Shown here one piece after another: positions 33,357 to 44,854 of a DNA stretch of 64,000 bases. This stretch comes from Pictodentalium vernedei (Eukaryota > Mollusca > Scaphopoda > Dentaliida > Dentaliidae): positions 533,780,971 to 533,844,970 of the forward strand of contig CM062297.1 in NCBI GenBank assembly GCA_031216915.1, written 5' to 3'. The translations under genes were made by a program, and so were the position numbers. A model generated the notes under the pieces. The model was not told the origin of the DNA, did not search any database, and saw only the letters and a list, made by a program, of their open reading frames with translations. Position 1 is the first letter of the stretch; each line of letters opens with the position of its first letter.

Positions 33357-33710
33357 GGGGAGAGTTGTGGTTCTTTGTTTAGAACATTAGACTTCAGATT
33401 GAAAGTTTGTAACTTTGATCCTGACCTTAGTCATCTGCATTATGTTCTACAAGACACTTAATCCCCATTGTCCAAGAGGGTGCATGGCAGCATAGTGTGT
33501 TGAGGCATACTGCATGTAGATGTTACATGTGGCTTCAATCAATTCTGACCCTGTTTGTGTGGGGTTAGTAAGTTGTGGAGTTTAACAGTTACTTGCCACT
33601 GCTTGGTGGTTCTCTCTGGGTACTCTTTCTTTCTCTGGCAATAAAACTATCCAATATTATATGACCCTGGCTTTTGAAAGTATCATTAAACTACAATACA
33701 TAAAATAATT
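33357..33710 (+). repeat. SINE1 copy, old, plus orientation
   Basis: It has a degraded tRNA-like head ('GTGGTTCTTTGTTTAGAAC', 'GTAACTTTGATCCTGACC'), then 'ACAAGACACTTAATCCCCAT' and the SINE1 body. The tail is of the 'GACCCTGGCTTTTGAAAGT' type. Confidence 0.72.
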
Positions 33711-33849
33711 ATCAGTAGACTATATATCTGGTTGCGTGCTAGAAGCCTCCATGAGGGCTTTCAAAAAATATGGGTATCAGAGCAAAAGCCAACATTTTCC
33801 TTGCTCATGTTTCATATTCAGTCAACTGCAAATAATATTTTGCTTATAT

Positions 33850-33925
33850 AAATTGGTTCTATTACAAATTATTGGAGAGTGCATTTGGGCACTCTCCAAT
33901 ATTTTGTAATAAAACAAATTTTGAA
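33850..33925. repeat. Hairpin, family U
   Basis: 'ATTACAAATTATTGGAGAGT' pairs with 'ACTCTCCAATATTTTGTAAT' across a short loop. Related centres are at 35670, 44070 and 45165. Confidence 0.7.
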
Positions 33926-34299
33926 TAACAAATTCAGGCTACCAAAAATACTCTAGCCCTCAACCAGATATTTAATCATTAACGCTGCTACAAGTAGCAC
34001 AACACCAATATTTAAAAGTTTCAAATTTCAGTTTATTTTGCTGTCTTTTTATCGTTCAAACACACACATATATATGCATCTCACCCTGTTTTATGTCTCT
34101 GTGTAACCAAGATCCCTATAGTTCTCTTTCTTTATTGTTTTCTCACCAAAGCTTAAGTAATCTGGCCCTGTGATACTAGTTAAAAAAAAAACTAGTTTGC
34201 ACTTTATGGAGGATGAAAACAAAGGAAATCTTTTTAAGGACTAAACATCCACTCTTTGGGTTTTCATTTATTCAGGGCTGACCATAAATACACATCAAG

Positions 34300-35014
34300 A
34301 CACAAGGATCGCTGCAGTGTGTCTTTTGGCAAGGAACTTCATCCTGATTGTCCATGTGGGGACATGGTGGCACTGTGTACTAAGGCATACTGCACATCGA
34401 TGGTGCACTTGTCTTCAAACAATGCTAACCCTGGGGCGTGCGGTGGTGTTGCGGTAACCGGTTCTTGTCAGATCACTGAAGTTAAGCAACATCAAGATTG
34501 GTTAGTCCTCGGATGGGTGACCGTCTGAGCAATCGATTTGGACTCCCGTGCTGTGTCCTTGGGCAAGGCACTTAACCCCCATTGTACACATGGGGGCATG
34601 ATGACGCCGTGTGTTAAGGCGTACTGCACGTCGATGGTGCGCATGTCTTCAACCAATCTAACCCTGCCTGTGCTGCAGTGCGGACTTAAGATGTTGGGGA
34701 GCTGGCAGCTGCTCATTGTTGCTTGGTGGTTCTCATCGGGTTCTCTGGCTTCCGCCACCCATAAAACTGTCATAGTCGTGATTAGCCATTGTGCATAAGT
34801 ATGTGACCTTAAACACCAATAAATAAAAACGCTAACCTTGCTTGTGCTTGGAGAGTCTGGCTGTTGAACGCCATTGCTCGGTGGTACTCTCCGGGTACTC
34901 TGGCTTCCTCTGCCCACTCCGGTTTCCTCTGCCCATAAAACTATCAGGAGGTGACCCTGGCTGTCGAAAGTGTCATTAAAATCCCAATAAATAAGTAAAT
35001 AAATAAATAACATC
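34300..35014 (+). repeat. SINE1-body copy, split by a 5S-headed SINE
   Basis: 34300-34433 (GTGTCTTTTGGCAAGGAAC ... GTCTTCAAACAATGCTAACC) and 34831-35014 (GCTAACCTTGCTTGTG ... GGTGACCCTGGCTGTCGAAA, AATAAATAAATAAAT) form one SINE body once the insert is removed. Confidence 0.85.
34434..34830 (+). repeat. 5S rRNA-headed SINE (SINE3 type)
   Basis: 34461-34534 resembles a 5S rRNA gene: 'GATCACTGAAGTTAAGCAAC' (box A region) and 'TGGTTAGTCCTCGGATGGGT' followed by 'GACCGTCTG' (intermediate element and box C). After this head comes the same body as SINE1 ('TTGGGCAAGGCACTTAACCC' on) and the CACCAATAAATAAA tail. Flanking duplications 'GCTAACCCTG' (34424-34433) and 'GCTAACCTTG' (34831-34840) mark the insertion. 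It is a pol III-type retroposon, not a functional rRNA gene. Confidence 0.9.
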
Positions 35015-35337
35015 CAGACACTCAAATACATTGCACATACAAACAAAAACACACTTTCCTTCTCAAGTTGTAGAGACAGTGTTAATAATAACAGGTATTT
35101 GATCCTTTCCCATATTTCTAATCTAGGGGTATTTCCTTACTCTGATTGATGTTATATTGATTAGGAAGCACAGATTTGTGTAGTTTTCAGAATATTTAGT
35201 TCATTAGGAATAAAAATAGTACCTGTTTATTTTATCCAATTTACTGATGTACAGGTGAAGAAGAAATGATATGATTATAGATTATATGTTGTACACAATA
35301 TATTTTGATTGTTTGCAACTACCAAAGATCCATCGTT

Positions 35338-35595
35338 GGAACCTCAGGATATGAAGCAGTGCTTGTTTACTACTGAAAACAAGTTCTTTTTATACTGGTC
35401 AAATAGATCTGGTAACTAATGCCAGAGGTTTAAGTCTTCTAAAATGGGCATTTTTTCACTGTGTTTCATAAATTCTGATAGTTATTGGTATAATAGCCCC
35501 ATTATCTATGCCTGGTGTGTGATTCCTCTAAAGTGAGCAGCCTAAGTAGAAATAAGCTGGACTTGCCTCTACAGTTGTGTACTTACTGAATGTCA
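35338..35595 (+). repeat. Two SINE2 fragments
   Basis: 'GGAACCTCAGGATATGAAGC...AACAAGTTCTTTTTATACTGG' and then 'CTGGTGTGTGATTCCTCTAA' are consecutive incomplete SINE2 bodies. Confidence 0.55.
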
Positions 35596-35598
35596 TCT

Positions 35599-35745
35599 TA
35601 ACTGGTAGAATGCTAAATTATTTTTGGTCACCATAATTTGTTCACATGTCTTGATTACCATTTATGAGAGAGTGCCTGAAGGCACTCTCCCATAAATTGT
35701 AACCAGGCAAATTCATACAGGCTGAATAATTTCACTTTGAAAATA
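35599..35745. repeat. MITE-like hairpin, family U
   Basis: It starts 'AACTGGTAGAATGCTAAATT'. Its centre is 'GAGAGAGTGCCTGAAGGCAC' with the complement 'TCTCCCATAAATTGTAA'. The full copy is at 44997-45260. Confidence 0.65.
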
Positions 35746-36117
35746 ATACAAAGCACATTGACAACATATAAAGCATTTGAGTTACAATACTTGCCTTTCA
35801 TAATAAAAGCATCCAGTGCTCGACCAGTTGAACACCAATTTATTTATTTATTTATTGGTGTTTAAGGTCACATACTTATGCACAATGGCTAATCGTGACC
35901 GTGACTGTTTTACGGGTGGAGGAAGCCGGAGAGAACCACCGAGTATCGACGAGCAACTGTCAGCTCCTCAACATTCGAACTCTGTTCAAGCTCCGCTCAA
36001 GCAGGGTTACAGTGGTTGAAGACATGTGCACCATCAACGTGCAGTATGCCTTAGTACACAGCATCATCGTGCCCCCATGTAGGCAACCGGGATAAAGTGC
36101 CTTGCCCAAGAACACAA

Positions 36118-38710
36118 GGTAATCCTTGACAATAGCGGGTTTGGGTTTTTTTTGCGAAATTAGGCAATTTTTTCTCGCTTCTTTTTGTTTCTTTCCGTTT
36201 TAAAACACTTTTCCAACAAAAGCGCATACTTTTTTGATGAAAATATTCATATTTTATTAGGAATAACACTATTTTATTGCGCCGTTGAAAATCAGTCGAC
36301 TCAAAGTCGCCATTGCGGTTGGCTTGTTCTTTCTCACTGGTCGGGAGTAAGTGGGTGTGCTCATATGAAAGTGTAATATACACCCTGGGTGGAATATGGG
36401 AGAAATCAGTGAAAGATTTGTTTTTAAGGCAAGTGAAAATTAGTAAATTAGTGAATAACTTTTATATCAATCTAGTATTACTAGGGTCAGTAGTAGCTGG
36501 GGCCAGAGTTAGGGTACCCTAAATCATTAGGGTCAGTAGTAGCTGGGGCCAAGTTAGGGTATCCTAACCCTGGCCCCGCTACTACTGACCCTATTTTGAT
36601 GTCACCTCAAATCTTGTTGCACATACATTGATGCCTCCCTTGCTTTGAAGAAAACACATAGAGGGCTCTGATGCTGAAACGAAATTGAGCTGACGACTCC
36701 ATTCGAAAACACTACACTCAGTGTGTTATTAAAATGCATTTTTTATTAGCTCAACTTTGGCAAAGCCAAATTTGAGCTTTTGTCATGGCCGTCTTCTGTC
36801 TGTCCGTATGTCAACAATTGGATACGGCTCGGGCTAGAGGCCGTATTTATGAACCGATCTTTACGAAACTTCTTGGGTACCTTTGTTTTGACTGTGGGAC
36901 GAGAACGAGTGTTTTTGGGTGCGGTCCGAAATTCAAGATGGCTGCCAGCCACCATTTTGTACCGACGATGCAGTAATCTGTTTTTTGTACAGAACTTCCA
37001 TATGAAAGCTCTGATTTGAATAATTTTTTGTATGAATGTTTAGTACCATGGGATACATCACATATAATACGGGTTTTTTCTTGTGCGTAAATTGTGCAAA
37101 TTAGACTAATTTTGATGTTTTTTGGGGTTACTTTCTGCACTGTAAGTGCAAATGCCAATACGGCTTGGGCTAGAGGCCGTATTTATGAACCGATCTTTAC
37201 GAAACTTCTTGGGTACCTTTGGTATCACCGTGGGACGAGAACGAGTGTTTTGGGGTCCGGTCCAAAATTCAAGATGGCCGATGGCAGCCATTTTGTACAA
37301 AATTAGGTGCAATCAGATTTTTGCACAGAACTTCCATATGAAAGCGCTGATTTGAATAATTTTTTGTGTGAATGTTTAGTACCATGGGATACATCACATA
37401 TAATACGGGTTTTTTTCTCGTGCAGAAATTATGCAAATTAGATGAACTTTGATTTTTTCAGTGCGACTTACACACAGTAAGTACACATGTCAATACGGCT
37501 CAGACTAGAGTCTGTATTTATGAACTGATCTTCACGAAATGTCTTGGGTACCTTTTTTATCACCTTGGGATGAGAACGAGTGTTTCTGGGTGCGGTCTAA
37601 AATTCAAGATGGCTGCCAGTGGCCATTTTGTACCGAAATTAGGTCTAATCAGTTTTTTGTACACAACTTCTATACAGCTCAGACTTGAGGCCATATTTAT
37701 GAGCCAATCTTTACGAAACTTCTTGGGTACCTTTGTTATCACCGTGGGATGAGAGTGAGTGTTTTTGGGTGTGGTCCGAAATTCAAGATGGCCACTTGCA
37801 GCCATTTTGTACCAAAATTAGTGCAATCAGTCTTTTGTACAGAACTTCCACATGAAAGCTCTGATTTGAATAAAGTTTTGTATGAATGTTTAGTAACATG
37901 GAATACATCACATATTGTAAGGTTTTTTTTTTTTGTGCAGAAATTATGCAAATTAGATGAACTTTGATTTATTCAGTGCTACTTACACAATGTAAGCACA
38001 CATGTCAATACGGCTCAGGGTAGAGGCTGTATTTATGAACCGATCTTCACAAAACTTCTTGGGTACCTTGGTTATCACCTTGGGATGAGAATGAGTGTTT
38101 CTGGGTATGGTCCAAAATTCAAGATGGCTGCCAGTGGCCATTTTGTACCGATATTAGGTCCAATCAGTTTTTTGTCACAAGTTCTATACAGCTCGTATTT
38201 ATGAACTGATCTTCACAAAACTTCTTGGGTACTTTTGTTTTCACCTTAGGACAGGAACAAGTGTGTTTTGGGGTGCCTTTGTTATCACTGTGCTATGAGA
38301 ACAAATATTTTGGGGTTCAGTCAGACCCACTCTGGGACTCAAAGATTTTTTTCTAGTTTAGCATCTGACTGTCACCCACCTTTACAATACTTTACCTATA
38401 CATTTGTTACAGGCAACGGTCAGTATTTATGTACAGACCGTTACAATACTTTATATGTACCTTTGTTATCAGGTCATTACCTAGATGTTTGTCATTGCTG
38501 TGTCACATACTATACATGTACATGTCTTTGTCTTGACAAGTTGAGCTACAGTGTCATTGACACTTTCATTACATTTCTTGCTCCGGAATCCAATATTTTT
38601 CTATTAATTTGTTGGAAAAGTGTTTTAAAACGAAAAAACCCAAAAGAAGCGAGAAAAAATTGCCTAATTTTCGCCCAAAAAAACAAAACCCGCTATTGTA
38701 AAGGATTACC
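36118..38710. mobile_element. DNA-transposon-like element, 103-bp TIRs, 8-bp TSD
   Basis: 36118-36220 and 38608-38710 are inverted repeats ('GGTAATCCTT', 'ACAATAGCGGGTTT', 'TTAAAACACTTTTCCAACAA'). The flanking 8-mers GAACACAA (36110-36117) and GGACACAA (38711-38718) match 7 of 8. It carries no transposase, so it is non-autonomous. Inside are a hairpin (36483-36593, 'AGGGTCAGTAGTAGCTGGGG' and complement) and a tandem-repeat element (36747-38548). The superfamily cannot be assigned from the ends. Confidence 0.85.
36747..38548 (+). repeat. Family F element with about 335-bp tandem units
   Basis: The short inverted ends are TAGCTCAAC and GTTGAGCTA. Units contain 'GTATTTATGAACCGATCTTT', 'CTTCTTGGGTACCTTTGTT', 'AAATTCAAGATGGC' and 'GCCATTTTGTACC'. 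Unit starts near 36868, 37205, 37540, 37720, 38056 and 38221 give spacings of about 335 with one of 180 and a shortened last unit. Short minus- and plus-strand open frames over the units are chance results of the repeat. Confidence 0.87.
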
Positions 38711-38903
38711 GGACACAATGCGGGTCGTCCCGGACGGGCATCGAACTCGGGACCTCTAGCATAGGAGTCCAACAATCTACCACAGAGCCACCGCGCTCCC
38801 TGAACATCAATAAATAAATACATAAATAAAGTGACATGGCATTACTGCATTATAAGTATTTTTGACACCCCATAACATCCAACTTGTGAGCATTTCATTT
38901 GAC

Positions 38904-39140
38904 CATTTACTTAACGTAATGGCCAAAATCGGTTACTGCTATTCCCAAAAATCTCCATTCAATTTTTTTTTTTTCAGTTGCAAAAACATAGCTTTTACCC
39001 TCCATTGAACAAGCTGGTTGAGTTCATGCCGGTGATGGATAATAAGCTATGTTTTTTAGGCAAAAGGTGAAAATTTGTAGTTATTCAAGAATTCTTTTTG
39101 CAAGTGATATCTGCTATTTGAGTTGGATAAAGAAAGGGTT
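38904..39140. repeat. Palindromic MITE, subfamily P2
   Basis: 'ACCATTTACTTAACG' left, 'TTGGATAAAGAAAGGGTTA' right. The centre is 'AAAAACATAGCTTTTACCC' against 'AATAAGCTATGTTTTTTAGG'. Confidence 0.7.
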
Positions 39141-39594
39141 ATCAAGACAAAAAACAAATTGCACAGGCTTTGATACTGTCATTTTTCCAATTCTGCCAAT
39201 AACTGTATAATTTTGTATTATTATACTCCTTGCTCATTACGAAAAGCAATTGTAAAGTCTTAACTGAATATTTAATGGCAAATATTGAATATTGGTGTAT
39301 ATGAATGCCACAGAAACATTGTCACAATACATGCAGTTTCCACTAAAGGCTTTTTATTCAAGGCAGTCGGAAAGTCTGCATGTACTAAAGTTGTCCTATT
39401 CATTGTACAGTATGGTTTCGAAAAAATTGTAGATGAGTAATTCAGTCCCTGTACTAATTGGACTGTTTGTTTTTTGGCTTCTCATTCTCAAAAGCCATTT
39501 TGAATTTCATTGGGATGACAAGAAGAGAAAAATTTATCTCTCAGAGACTGTTGAATAATTATTTCATTATCTTCATTCATTTCCTGTTTTTATT
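39141..39594. other. Non-coding intron sequence
   Basis: No structure worth naming is seen. Confidence 0.4.
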
Positions 39595-40000
39595 AGCTTA
39601 ACTAACCAAAAGTCAGTGTGACATGCAGCTAGTACCATTACTTGGCATTTAGCATCCATCAGCCATCCGTTAGTTTTTGAATATCAATCTTCTTCAGAAT
39701 CACTGGTCCAAATCCAACCTAGCTTGGTACAAATTATGTTTGGTGAGATACCCTTCCTCATTTGTTCAATAGAAGTTATTATTACTTGATAGACTGAGAA
39801 TAGTGCCCTAAAATCTTTACAAATCCTCTTCTAAGAAACCACAAGCTACAGTGCTCTGAGATTTGGTATGCAGCTTCTTTTATTGATGAAGATTCAGGTT
39901 TGTCCAAAGAAAGTTTCATGGACAATATTTGGCCTTGTGCCTACTGAGAAAGACTAAATTAGTTTCAGTATAAGATTGAGTTGTCTATACTTGAGTATAA
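39595..40000 (+). repeat. Diverged family G-like repeat
   Basis: 'TATTAGCTTAACTAACC' followed by 'CAGCCATCCGTTAG', 'ATCTTCTTCAGAATCACTGG' and 'CAAATCCAACCTAGCTTGG' follows the wording of family G. Confidence 0.5.
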
Positions 40001-40240
40001 ATACTTTTTTCATGGTTTGTGGAACCATAATACTTCTGTTACTTTCTTTAAATCAGTTTCTCTGTATACTACTAGATATCTAGGCTGTTTCCTTAAGTAT
40101 GTAGGAGGGGATTTCCCATTATGCTGGTGTCCATTTTCAGCATCATTTTCCATTTATGATGAATGTTTGCAATGGTGATGTAGTGAAATTTGTGTTCCAT
40201 TCTTTAATTTTATGTTACATTGAAAAAATAATCTGCAGTG

Positions 40241-40450
40241 TACCTCCATGGGGAACCCTGGGAAGTGGAGAAATGCTTGTTGACTGTGTAAAACAAGTTC
40301 TGTTTCACTGCAAAGTAATGTAGGGCCTGCTAATCATAGCCTGCAGTGAAAAGTCCTCCAAAATGAGAAAGATGGGAATTAACGATTGGCTCAACTTGTA
40401 TTATGCCATGGATGCTGAGGTGACCTTAAATACCAGTAAATAATAAATAA
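40241..40450 (+). repeat. SINE2 copy
   Basis: It runs from 'CCATGGGGAACCCTGGGAAG' to 'GAGGTGACCTTAAATACCAG' and AATAATAAATAAAT. Confidence 0.8.
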
Positions 40451-41509
40451 ATCTGCAGTGTTGAGCTGTTCCATATATTTTTTCCATTTTATTATCAGTT
40501 ACCAACATTCATTTTTTTTCCGTGGAACTATATTTATAACTTTTCATGTTGTATACCTGTAAAATATTGATCCATATGTGTTTACATAACCTACAGAAGC
40601 GATGATTTAGTGATCTTTTGCCATGAGTAAAGCTCTCACATATCTAGGTACACTTCAGCTTTATGCTGGAGGGAAGTGATTTCGATCCTGCAGTTGAATG
40701 TTTTCTGTTAGAGTGCTAAATTATGTTTCAAAGGTGATTTGTGACATGAGTATTTTTTTTCAAAGATACAATGGCTCTGGCAAGTGGATTGTGGTGTGAA
40801 TGGTCAGCTAAAAGTAGGTATTTCTCAAGATAAACCTGTTCAGTGGTTTAATCACCTCCTGTGAAATGCATTTCTTGTTTGTGATGAGCACTTTTATTGT
40901 CCTTCATTAAAGTTACTTTATGTCGTCACACCTCAAATTAGATTCCACAAGTTTGTTTATTTTACCTGAACATAGTGTTCGATTAATATCGAGAAAATTT
41001 ACAACAGGACTCAAAGTTTAGAGAGATTTTGTTCATAAATAATTACTTTGTTACAATTTTATACAAACATTTTTTTTCTGCTGTTGAGAAAACAATCTAA
41101 GATGATGCACACAATGTCAAACCACTAAAGTGGATTTCTGCACTTTCCAGTAGAACTATGATAGGGGCTTTTACCACTTGATGAGTTAAATGTTTACTCC
41201 CACTGATTCATGGGATATGAGTGAATAACTAAAATGTATGAATAATTTTCGCACATCATTTTGTGTATGCCTTTGCCATGATTTTGTCTTGGATACTGAA
41301 ACCTTAATTAAATCTATGCATTAAATAAACAGTGGATAAAATAGTCCTGTTATCAGTACCTTCAGTAGACTGCTGCAGATATGAAGAACTAGATTGATTC
41401 AAATTATCAAATAGATATTACTTTGTGTATGTATATGTTCTTATCCTGCTAAAGCAATAGCTGCTGAAAGTAAGACTATATATTGTTTAGAAATATGCTG
41501 TCCTTATTG
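40451..41509. other. Non-coding intron sequence
   Basis: No exon is supported. Confidence 0.4.
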
Positions 41510-41735
41510 AAACCTCAGGAAGTGCTCAGTAAACAAGTTTTGTTTTACTGTTGAAATAAGACTAAGTAACTAATGCCAAGGATGGAAGTCCTCTAAAGCT
41601 GGTAGGGTAGATAGAAACTGTTGGCTAATTTTGCTTTATACTTGTTGTTGTAATGTAGCCATAGATGCTAAAAGTGACCCTAAGTAAATACTAAATAATT
41701 AATACATAAAGAAATTAATAAATAATACTGAAAAT
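41510..41735 (+). repeat. SINE2 copy, diverged
   Basis: 'GAAACCTCAGGAAGTGCTCA', 'AACAAGTTTTGTTTTACTG', 'ATGCCAAGGATGGAAGTCCT' and 'AGATGCTAAAAGTGACCCTA' are in SINE2 order. Confidence 0.72.
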
Positions 41736-41794
41736 TATATTAGAGTCTATTTAATCCTCACAGACCCAGTCCTTTCATTGACACATATTTTTAT

Positions 41795-42000
41795 ACCACC
41801 ACACTTGGGGAGAATGGAGTGGTATACTGGATTACTTGTGTCCATCTATCTGTACATCTGTCCATCCATCCATCCACAGTGATATAATATCAGTGAATGG
41901 ATAGATTTAATTAAATTTGGTATGAGGGATCTTGATGACAAGCCACTTCTGCACATGTTATAAAAAAGTTGCCCCCATTTTTTCATTTTTTGTTTTAATT
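41795..42000 (+). repeat. Dispersed repeat beginning TTTATACCACCACACTTGG
   Basis: It has an inverted start ('ACCACCACACTTGGGGAG' against 'GAATGGAGTGGTAT'), then 'TGTCCATCTATCTGTACATC' and 'AATTTGGTATGAGGGATC'. It is the usual opening style of the long dispersed repeats in this window. Confidence 0.5.
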
Positions 42001-42059
42001 CATTTATGCTTTATCAGTTTATCACTGCAGTAGGTGTATAAATTGCCTTCTTCCACAGT

Positions 42060-42405
42060 ATTATTTATTTATTGGTGTATAAGGTCACATATTTCTGCAC
42101 AATGGCTAATCATGACCATGACAGTTTTAGGGGTGGAGGAAGCTGGAGTATCTGGAGAGAACCACCGAGCAACTGCCGGCTCCCCAACATACTAACTTCA
42201 CACAAGCAGGGTTAACATTGGTTGAAGACTGGTGCAACATCAACGAGCAGTACGCCTTAGTACACAGCACCATCATGCCCTCACATGGGCAATGGGGGTG
42301 AAGTGTCTTGCCCAAGGACACAACTCTGTTGCCACAGGTGCAGTTCAAACCAAGTGCCTCTCGCCTTGCAGCCTTCACCTCTACCTACTGAGCCACCATA
42401 GCTCT
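42060..42405 (-). repeat. SINE1 copy
   Basis: On the minus strand, head 'GGTGGCTCAGTAGGTAGAGG', B-box region 'GGTTTGAACTGC', body and AATAAATAATA tail are all present. Confidence 0.85.
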
Positions 42406-42414
42406 TGTTGACCT

Positions 42415-42622
42415 AGCATGCTATCATTGCAGTGTATATAAAAATTTGCTATTTTGATTTAAAAAATTTCAACAAAACTGTATCATGCGAATCCTCCCCC
42501 ACCCCCCACTGGTATGAGCTTGACAAGCTCATTCCAGTGAGGGGGGGGGGGGGGGGGGTCACTTGATATGGTTTTGCATATTAGGTGGGTGGATGCAGCC
42601 AATTCATTAGAGAAAGGGTTAA
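42415..42622. repeat. Palindromic TTAA MITE (P1), left end lost, G/C tracts
   Basis: The usual 'GTGACCCCTC' arms are altered to 'CCTCCCCCACCCCCCACT' and an 18-base G run (42541-42558). The right end 'GAGAAAGGGTTAA' is kept. Confidence 0.75.
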
Positions 42623-42775
42623 CTTGCTGAGTATTGTCTTGAATTGTTTTCATAAAGCCCTGTCATAATCACTGTAAAGCTGTTATGTCTGAATTTGATG
42701 AAAATTTCTCTCAAGTAATGCCAAGAAATCACTAAAGAAGTGATTGATCCAACTCTTAGAAATATATTTTGTTAA
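42620..42775. repeat. Hairpin repeat, family T
   Basis: 'AACTTGCTGAGTATTGTCTT' and the 'CACTGTAAAGCTGTTATG' centre repeat the arrangement at 12770-12920. Confidence 0.6.
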
Positions 42776-43012
42776 TCAGTAGTAGGATTTTAAGTCTTCC
42801 TATCCTGATAGGAATATCTGTTTACAGAATGCAAAGAGAGAAAAGTTAATCAACAGAAAATTTCATGATATGAACCAAATATAACTTAATATCAAATCAG
42901 TTTTTTTTTCCTAAATGTTCAGCATTAGGAGCTTTAACATTAATACCCAGGTTACTTCTAGAGTGGTATTCCAATGCCATAAACAAATGTCTTTACATTT
43001 TTAGTATACAAA

Positions 43013-43720
43013 ACTGTCCATGGTAAGTCTTAGGAAGTAGAATGGTGTTTATTTGCTGTGGCAGGCATGTTTTGCTCTTCTGGCATAACAGGACTTGCTT
43101 GCCAATGCCTGGGTGCAGAGTTTTCTAAAGTGGGTTTTATAATTGTAAATAATTGGCTAAACTTGACCTTATTTTTGTTTTGTGTTTGCAGTATAGCCAT
43201 AGAATCTCAAAATGATCCTAAAAGGCAAACAACGAACAAATAAGTCCCCAAAAGCCAAATCATGGCTTCATTGAAATGTGCTGGAATCCCATATTAGGCA
43301 TTCAATACATCATGGATATGCTTGCTATTCTCTTGAATAAACATGAGTTTCTGTTCATGAACATTATATTTTTACCATTGATTGGAGATTGCCTGTTGGT
43401 ACTGTCCAACAAATTACAATATTTTTGTCAGCATCATAAAGTAACCATTACTGTGGACATGTTATACAGTAGAATGGAAAGAAAGTGTAACATAATATAA
43501 TTCCCTGTGAGAACCCTTGAAAATGGAGCAGAACCTGTCTAGTGTTGTAGACTACTTGTGCCCTTCTGATATACAGGACCTCTATCTAAAGCCTGGAGTC
43601 AGTCCTGAAAACTGGACAGCAGAATTATAAAGAGTTGGTTAAATTCAATTTTAAATCTGTGTTGTGTCAAAATTGCCAAAGCTGCCAGAAGTGACCTCAA
43701 CTCTGCTGAAGGCTTATTTA
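43013..43720 (+). repeat. Two diverged SINE2 copies
   Basis: 43013-43240 ('CATGGTAAGTCTTAGGAAGT', 'GCCAATGCCTGGGTGCAG', 'AATTGGCTAAACTTGACC') and 43503-43720 ('GAGAACCCTTGAAAATGGAG', 'AAAGCCTGGAGTCAGTCCTG', 'CCAGAAGTGACCTCAA') follow the SINE2 order. Confidence 0.65.
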
Positions 43721-44755
43721 TTTACCTGTGCAAGTACAAAAATACCCTTTTATTTAACAGAGGTGTAATCTTGGCTCACATGAAGAAATGTACCTCTATA
43801 AATAGGAGCAGTCTTCTTATCAGTGATTTTGGGATCCCAAATTCCAATGAATTTTTTCATCAAATCAAATCAAATCTTTACAGCAGCCATGACTTGATTT
43901 TGTGAGAAATTAAAAATAAAACTCTGCAAGTAAAGTATTTAAAAGCATTTCAAATGTGATTTGTATTTAGGGTATTTTTGTTCAAAGATGCCCTGCTACC
44001 GGAAAGGAGATCTATTGTTCACCAAGATTTTGTCTATAAAAAATTGTTTTGTCACAAAGTATTGGAGAATGCCTATTGGAACTCTCTTATAAATTGCAAC
44101 AAAACAGTTTTATATGAACATTTTTTTTCTATTGCTGAGTAAACAACAAGCTAACACATGCAGTGTGTAAAGCCATTAAAGTGGCAACCAGCACTTTTCA
44201 TAAGGGTCACGAAAGTGGCTTCTAGCATTCAACTAGTTAAACATAAACAAGTCAAAAAAATATAGTTATGTTTATCATGGTGGAAAAAACTTTCCACCCA
44301 GATGTATGCAGTTAATTATGGCATACACTATTATAAAAAATTAGTACAATGGGGTCATACTTTGTACAGCTTCAAACACCATAATCAGCTTATTGATTGA
44401 AAAATATTATGAACCTATTTTTGATATTTATGAAAATTACAGTGATGCAAAACCACATACCAGTCAAAGAGAAGCTGAACTTGCCAATAGGTCTAGTCTT
44501 TGAGACCGGGACAGTATTTTCCTGCAGGTTCTGTATTCTCTACTAGTCACCTATTGATTAAACAGGTTCTAGATTTTGTCTTCAGAAATAATCTACGCTT
44601 TATAACCTATGTACAGACAACATTGATCGCTTCCATTTACTGAAAGATGAGTGCTTTAAAGTGATCTTTCCAGGAAGCACAACTAATGTATGATGGAATT
44701 ACGGTGATCATGGATTTCTTGTTCTTCACAACATAGTTTCTGAATTTATTTTCAG
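43721..44755. other. Intron end before exon 2; one family T and one family U hairpin
   Basis: 43857-43905 (AAATCTTTACAGCAGCCATG) and 44057-44105 (GTATTGGAGAATGCCTATTG) are partial hairpin repeats. A pyrimidine-rich acceptor tract precedes 44756. Confidence 0.5.
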
Positions 44756-44854
44756 GAATCTCACAGACAGATGGAGGCTGATGAGGCAATTGAAGAAGAG
44801 CTGAATAAATCAATCGATATTATTGTGGATAAGCCTGAAGACAATAAAGCAGAG
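44756..44854 (+). CDS. Host gene exon (unknown acidic protein)
   Basis: This 99-base exon is bounded by TTTTCAG (to 44755) and GTAGGA (from 44855), phase 0 at both ends. Its 33 codons start 'ESHRQMEADEAIEEELNKSI' and end 'KPEDNKAE'. It keeps the Glu/Asp/Lys-rich character of the exon at 24787, whose last codon joins it without a phase problem ('IEMK' then 'ESHRQ'). I do not recognise a family. A helical, solvent-exposed linker or coiled coil is the only reasonable reading. Confidence 0.78.

Larger units (their letters stand above)
35840..38800 (-). repeat. SINE1, split by a 2.6 kb TIR element
   Basis: 35840-36117 is tail and body (minus strand). 38711-38800 is the tRNA-like head ('GGTGGCTCTGTGGTAGATTG', B box 'GAGTTCGATGCC'). 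11-base duplications 'TGAACACCAAT' (35829-35839) and 'TGAACATCAAT' (38801-38811) bound the whole. Confidence 0.87.
24889..44755 (+). other. Host gene intron, about 19.9 kb
   Basis: The interval between two phase-0 exons, filled with SINEs, MITEs and a nested TIR element. I cannot exclude further small exons inside. Confidence 0.55.

Noticed and set aside
34461..34534. A 5S rRNA gene
   Set aside because: Only the internal promoter half resembles 5S, and it runs directly into a SINE body with flanking duplications.
38711..38800. A functional tRNA gene on the minus strand
   Set aside because: It has A and B boxes but no proper cloverleaf, and it is the head of a SINE1 copy whose body lies beyond the insertion.
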